Below are positions 18,389 through 23,593 of a DNA stretch of 23,593 nt, in pieces. The notes under the pieces are model-generated. The model did not search any database and was not told the DNA's origin. It worked only from the letters and a program-made list of their open reading frames with translations. A program made the position numbers and the translations under genes. The stretch comes from Chlamydomonas sphaeroides (Eukaryota > Chlorophyta > Chlorophyceae > Chlamydomonadales > Chlamydomonadaceae), in the NCBI GenBank assembly GCA_001662425.1, contig BDDC01000995.1:12709-36301 (forward strand). The letters are read 5' to 3'. The first letter of the stretch is position 1, and every line of letters starts with the position of its first letter.

Positions 18389-21179
18389 ATGCGGCCCTCA
18401 TCTTTTCTCGACAAACCGAAAAGTAGCAGCACTTCTTCTGTCTCAGCACCGGTCGAGGGTTCGGCTCCTCGGCAGCAGCCCATCAGCGGGCGACAGACGA
18501 CGCAGACGCCGACGACCCGCGACAGCAGCCCCGCACGGCTTCAAAGCCACAAGCTGCCGCGGCCCGCATCAACGTGCGTGCTCGTGTCCCAGGACACAAC
18601 ACGCGACGGTCCGGATGCCCAGCCCGCTGCAGCTGCCGCCAGCTTCCATCGTCGGGTGTTCAGCGCCTGCGACCTGACGAAGGCAGTTGACGAACCTGAC
18701 CCAACGCACGCGACAAGCCCATCCCTGCTGGGCCTGTCTGCGTCGCTCGGACTTCTTCACGTCACCGGGCAGCGCGCGAAGGCTGCTGGCAATGCCGCCG
18801 CGGTCATCGCCAGTCGCCGGGGCCTCGCGCGCGACTCAGACAGCAGCGATAGGTCATCAAGCTCCAGCTGCACAAGCGGCGATACCGTCGATGCCTCAGC
18901 CGTTGCCAGCAATGCCGCGGTTGGTGCCAACGGCAGGCGGCGGTCTGCCGCAGCAACCCCAAACCTGCCGCCTGCGAGGCCGCCCCTGATGCCGCCTCCA
19001 CCGGCCCTTGACTCAGCTGTGGCCATCACAGCAGCGCCGCTTGCCCGACTGCTCCCTGGCTGGGACATCTCGAGGTGAGCGCCCCGAACCCCGCTCTAGC
19101 ACCATCCACCATCCAGCGCCACCGCTCCGGCCCACAAGCGCCCACGCGACGGCACCACCCAGCAGCTGCTGCGAACCACGGCACCTGTAACAACCCGTCC
19201 GTGATGCCTCCTGCCCTTGACCTTACCAACTCCCACCGCCCTCGCCGACCGCCCAGGAGCCCGCTGTGGGCGCTCGCGGAGGCCTGCCTGGCGCCCTCGC
19301 ACCAGCGGCCCGCCAAGCCGCAGCCGTCGCCGCTGCGCCACCAGCCCCACAGCGGCAGCCGGCACCCCCACCACGACTTGGGCCATTGCCAGGACACCCA
19401 CCGGACGCATGCGCCCTCCCGCTTCGCAGCGCTCGCCGGCCCGGCGGCGCCGCCAGGCCGGGGCACTGCCGACGACGTCGCCAGCCTCACGGCGCCGCCG
19501 CCGTACCACGACGGCGGCGCCGCTGCCAGCCTGGTCTGGGCGTCGGCGCTATCGCCGCCGTTGACGACGGCGGCGCTGCAAGACGCTGGCGGCGACAGCG
19601 GCAGCGTGGCGGTGTCGCCGGTGGCGCGGCCGCCGCCTTCGACGAACCCCTTTGCAACGCCGTCAGTGCAGCGAGCTGCCGTCGCCGCTGCCGCCTCCGT
19701 CGGGCGCTCGCCGCGCTCTTCGGCCACCTCCATTGGCGCCGCTGCCGCTGCCGCTGCCGCTGTCGCCTCCGTCGGGCGCTCGCCGCGCTCCTCCTCAACC
19801 TCCATCGGCGCCGCCGCCGCCGAGCCGCCACCGGTCCCCGCCGGCATGGGCCCGAGCTTCCTCACGCTCCGGCCCTCGCTGCCGCAGTTCGCCAGCCTCC
19901 AGACGCTGACCAGCGACGCCGCCGCCGCCGCCGGGCAGAAGCTCGCCGCCGTGCTCGCCGCCGCCGGCGGCCGCGCCGACGGCGCCGCCGCGGCCGCAGC
20001 CGCCAACGCCACGGCGGCCGTGCTGTCGGCGCTGCCGGACACGTCCAGCTTCGGCAGCACCCTGTCGACGGCGCTGGGGCTCGGCAACATGGTCGTCAAG
20101 GCTATCGGCGGCAGCCCCGCCGTCCCGCGCAACGCGGCGGCGGGCGGCGGCGGCGCGCTCCTGGAGCCGGCGGGCAGCGGCAGCCTGGTCGGCAAGGTAC
20201 GCGGGCCACCCGGCGCTTACCTGTTTTCATACGTTTACTTACATAGGCGCACGGCCTGGCCGTGGCGCGTCAACAAGATGCATACACGAAACATGCACCC
20301 CGAGCGCCCCCCTGACGGCGCCCCGCCGCTCCCTGCTGCTGACTCCTGCACAGATCACGCGCGCCGTGGCCGACGCCCTGGCCGGCTCCGGCGCGCCGCC
20401 GTCGGCCCGCCTGGCGCTGCGGCGCCGCGTGCGGGCGGTCGTCGCAGGTGCGGCGGTGTGGGAGGTGCCGGCCTCCTCCGCGCGGTCGGCGGACCCCCGA
20501 GTGCCGCCGCCCTGGAGGGGACCCACCTGCTGCCTCCTGGCCGCCAACCGCCCCAACCGCTCCAACCGCCCGCAGGCGCCTCGCTGGCTTGGACGGCCGC
20601 CAACCTGGCGGCGCTGGCCCCCGTGCTGGCGGCCGCCGACTGGGGCCACAGCCCGGAGACGGGCGCAAAGGCGCTGCTGGACCTGATGACGACGGCGTCG
20701 AGCGCGGGCGAGGTGAGGGCCGTGTGTGGGCGGGGGCTGGGGCTGGGGGACGCGGGACGGCCGGGCAAACGTGAACTTGCCACCATTTGCCTGGGCGCGG
20801 CCGCGGCGCGGCCGCGGCCGCCTGCTTTTCGTGCCCTGGCTCTACTGGTGCCGCATTCCAATCTGCGCCCGCGCGCACACTCTGCTACGCCGAGCGCCGT
20901 GCGCCGTGTGCAAAGCGGTGAGTGACCTCACCCGCGGCCCCGGCTTCGCAGGTCGCGGCCGACCTCCTCCGCATCGGCGTCGCCCTGGGCCTGGCGGCCG
21001 GAGAGGCAGGCGCGCTGCCCGGCACCCCGCCGCTGCCCGGTACCCCGCCGCTGCCGCCCTCGCTAGCAGCAGCTGCAGCTGCGGCGGCTGGGTCCCCCTC
21101 GACGAGCGACGAGCGCGGCCGCGGCCGCGGCGGCCAGCCCGGCGAGCGGGCCGTCGCCTGCGAGGGCGGCGTTGCGTGA
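18389..21179 (+). CDS. Unknown alanine-rich protein, 5 exons, 694 aa
   Basis: Exons are 18389-19074, 19257-20196, 20354-20447, 20576-20712 and 20952-21179, summing to 2085 nt with every junction in phase and GT-AG borders. I do not recognise the protein. Residues 1-230 are Ser/Thr/Pro-rich and probably disordered, with several SP and TP sites. Residues 375-422 hold two tandem 24-residue copies around ASVGRSPRSS. From about 440 the sequence turns Ala/Leu-rich and likely helical (for example ITRAVADALAGSG, WTAANLAALAPVLAAADWG, VAADLLRIGVALGLA), which could be a helical-repeat or oligomerising domain. The C-terminus has LPGTPP twice, then an Ala tract and an RGRGRGG basic patch. No signal peptide or clear membrane span is seen. 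An in-frame TAA at 18371 supports the ATG at 18389. It is divergent from the oxidoreductase gene, which may mean shared regulation only. Confidence 0.8.
19693..19836 (+). repeat. 72-bp tandem duplication in exon 2 of the unknown gene
   Basis: Copies at 19693-19764 and 19765-19836 share the 26-bp start covering ASVGRSPRS codons and then continue as SxTSIGAAAA with a few substitutions. The unit is 24 codons, so frame is kept. Confidence 0.85.
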
Positions 21180-21896
21180 TCGGGGAGCTCAGGGGAGCTG
21201 CGTCGCCCGGCTCTGGCGACCGCTGGTAAGCTGCGCCCACCTTCGCACGGCGTCGCATGCGAGGTTCCGGCGACGCATGGTTGATCCGGGGGAGGCCGGG
21301 GAGGCCGGCACCCTGCCCGGCGCCCGGCCGCCGCAGCCGCCCCAATCAGCGGCACTGGCTCCCGGCACTGGCTCCTGGGTCCCGGCTTCGGTGCGCCGGG
21401 GCGCTGCGCGGGGGCTGCGGCGGTTAGGCGCGCGGCGCCCGCCGCGGCCGCCGCACTGCGACGGAATGCCAGCGCAAGCGGCAGCCCTAGGCGCCGGTGT
21501 TGCCTGATTCGCGGCGTGGCCTGGCACGCGAGAGCGTCGCCGCTAAACATTAGGCTTCTTTGCTGTATTCTTTCGTGTAGCTAGCTGTACTGTGCGGGTT
21601 CGTGTTGTTGTTGGCTCTTAGGCGTCTAGTGGGGTCGGCATGGTCTTGCACGTGTGTCATCTGCTGGCAGTGGAGGTGTGGCGGCAGGAGGCCGCGGCCT
21701 TGTTGGATCTGTACGTTGTCCTGGTCGGCTGCGGGCGTGACATTCGCGAGGCTGCGGTCAGGTATGATGGACATGGGCGATGAGAGGAGCGGGGGAAGAG
21801 TGAGATGGGGCGAAGAGTGTGTGACGCACGAACCGAAGACTTGGGCGAGGCCTGACGAGAGTGATTGGGGTGGGGCGTGACGAGCGTGGAAGCCCA

Positions 21897-21943
21897 GGGT
21901 GTGGGTGTGGGTGTGGGTGTGGGCGAGGCGAGGCGAGGCGAGG
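21897..21943 (+). repeat. (GGGTGT)4 followed by (CGAGG)4 microsatellite
   Basis: Four GGGTGT units at 21897-21920 are followed by GGG and four CGAGG units. The G-rich strand could form a G-quadruplex. It does not match the TTTTAGGG telomere repeat of volvocine algae. Confidence 0.9.
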
Positions 21944-22660
21944 GGCGCAAGCACCGGAGAGAGAGAGCGGCGGCGGTGAGCCGCGAGGGGGCCAGAGTGT
22001 GAGCGGGAGGATTGGGGACGGCGCACCGTGCGGCATTCCGCGGCTGCTTTGCCTCTGCCTCATCCACCCCTTCATTTCCCGGACCTTTCATAAGCCGCGC
22101 GGACGAAGCGACGGATATCTTGGGAGATAGTGGCCTTGTGAGAGACTTCATTTCATAAGTTATGGTGGCAAGCCTCTGCCTGCCCTGCGCCTGGGGCAGA
22201 GCGGCCGGGCGGAGTCAACGCACGCTGCCATGGGCCCCGCTGGCGTGGATGGTGCGGCTGGGTAGAAAAGGACGCGCCGCATAGCGTTGGGGTCGGCGGC
22301 AAGCGCGCAGCCGCCCTCGGGGGTCGGCGGCTACGAGCGATAGCAACCGCTAGGTTTGTTGGTTGGCTGGGGGCGAGGCGCTGTGTGGGCGGAAGCGAGG
22401 CTGGGTGGCGGCGAGGCATGTTTCGCCTTTGTCTGCCGGCCACGTGCCCGCTGGCCCCCTGCTCATACTGCTGCTGCGCAGGCGAGGGGTGCAATGAGAA
22501 CGCGGAGAGCCGGTTTGTTGGTGGGGTGCGAGTCGTTGCGTGGGTTGTAGAGCTCGTGCGGCGAGGCGGTTCGCACGAGGGCGCTCGGCTGGGGCGTGGT
22601 CCGTTGTGGTGGCGCTTCGGCGCGTGCGGGCCTGCGGCGTGGTGCTGTGTAGGGTGTGGA

Positions 22661-22757
22661 GGCGAAGCCCGGTGGAGAGAGGTGAAGCCCGGTGGAGAGA
22701 GGTGAAGCCCGGTGGAGAGGCGAAGCCCGGTGGAGAGAGGCGAAGCCCGGTGGAGAA
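22661..22757 (+). repeat. 20-bp minisatellite, five copies
   Basis: Units start at 22661, 22681, 22701 (18 bp), 22719 and 22739. The shared core is GAAGCCCGGTGGAGA. The surrounding region has no supported gene. Confidence 0.92.
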
Positions 22758-23480
22758 GCGAGATGGAGTGAAGGCGTTGGCGAGGAGGAGGTGAGGCCCA
22801 GAACGAAGGCCGGGATGTGAAGAGGCTGGGAGGGACACAGGGCCGGGAAGGGGTCCGTATGGTCTGTACGACAACACGCCCTGGCCCAGCGGTCGTTGGC
22901 GGGGTGATGGTGGGTCGTGGATATGGCTGCAGGCTGCGGGGAACATGGGTTCGTGGCAGCGGTGTCGTTGCAGGGTGGACCGTCCCGTTTGCTTCGACGT
23001 TCTGTTGACGACGTTGCGCACAGGCGAGACGCGGAGTTGGTCAGAGTTTGGCGGGGCGAGGTGCGAGGATGTGTGACTGTGCGACTGTTGACGCAGCCGG
23101 GACATGAGGAGGTGGGAAAGGGGTGGAAATGACGATGATGGGGCGGGGCCGGGCGGCGACGCGACCGTGGCCGCGATGCTGGGCGCAGGAGCGGAGCGCT
23201 GCGGGCCGAGGGGCGCACGAGAGGACCGCTTGGAATGCCAATCCGTGACATGATAGGGCACGTGCGGTGTGCGGAGCGGCGGCGCAGGCGTGCTGGCATT
23301 CGGCCCTGCCGGGTGGCCAAGAGCCGGGTGGCCGAGAGCGCGGTGGCCGAGACAGGGCCGTGACAGGACAGGACGGGTGCGGGATGCGGCGCGGCGCTGC
23401 GGCGCAGGCGTGCTTATCGATGGGGCCTCGCTGGACAGAAGCATGCGCGAGCTGAGACGACCGATGCCGTGAACCGGTAG

Positions 23481-23593
23481 TGTGGTGGACCAAGCGGCCT
23501 GGACCAATGGACTCCATCCCTGCAAGCCGCGGTGACGGATAAGGAGTACGTGCTGTGTGGCAAGAGCCTGCGCGTGCTAGGGGCGGGGGAGAC
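23481..23593 (+). CDS. Possible partial exon running off the window edge
   Basis: After a TAG at 23478 one plus-strand frame stays open to the end and ends with TDKEYVLCGKSLRVLGAGE, which has more protein-like composition than its surroundings. There is no ATG; a possible acceptor (CTGCAAG) lies near 23525. I do not recognise it and it could be chance. Confidence 0.2.

Larger units (their letters stand above)
21180..23480. other. No recognisable gene; 3' flank and repeat-rich intergenic DNA
   Basis: The start is probably the 3' untranslated region of the unknown gene ending at 21179. A minus-strand frame of 391 codons (22350-23525) is open, but part of its sequence is a translated minisatellite and the rest is Ser/Pro/Arg-rich with no domain, so it is not called as a gene. 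Simple repeats are listed separately. Related 16-bp GCGGCGCAGGCGTGCT elements occur near 23279 and 23399, and a GGTGGCC.AGAG element is repeated near 23311-23352. Confidence 0.5.

Noticed and set aside
22350..23525. 391-codon minus-strand open frame
   Set aside because: Part of it is translation of the 20-bp minisatellite and the rest lacks any recognisable motif.

Overview
The window looks like nuclear DNA of a green alga, most likely a volvocine or related chlorophyte. It is very GC-rich. Its genes are broken by many short GT-AG introns, codon third positions are almost all G or C, and there are long Ala, Gly, Pro and Gln tracts, many minisatellites and no operons. No TGTAA polyadenylation motif, common in volvocine algae, was seen just after the three genes, so the exact lineage is open. 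All calls were read from sequence alone.

Three multi-exon genes can be built so that every junction keeps the reading frame. (1) Plus strand, 3212-6376: a putative bZIP transcription factor of about 689 aa. It has an acidic N-terminal patch, a Gln-Ala repeat region and a C-terminal basic region plus leucine zipper, and it ends in repeated SUMO-consensus-like motifs. (2) Minus strand, 17528-11732: a 15-exon, 520-aa FAD/NAD(P)-type oxidoreductase. It belongs to the family that is fused to the N-terminus of selenide,water dikinase (SelD) in some organisms; here it stands alone with no SelD domain. (3) Plus strand, 18389-21179: a 5-exon, 694-aa alanine-rich protein of unknown function with an internal 24-residue tandem duplication.

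Genes 2 and 3 are divergent and share an 860-bp spacer with TATA-like motifs on each side. Nothing else in the sequence links their functions. The introns of gene 2 are unusual: two contain extra copies of the acceptor and 5' end of the next exon, one holds a seven-copy 25-bp minisatellite, one appears to use a GC donor, and three exons are 15, 28 and 39 nt long.

The remaining sequence (1-2680, 6377-11731, 21180-23480) shows no gene I can support. It holds repeats, a good TATA box at 9771 next to a duplicated 49-bp segment, and long open frames that are expected by chance at this GC content.
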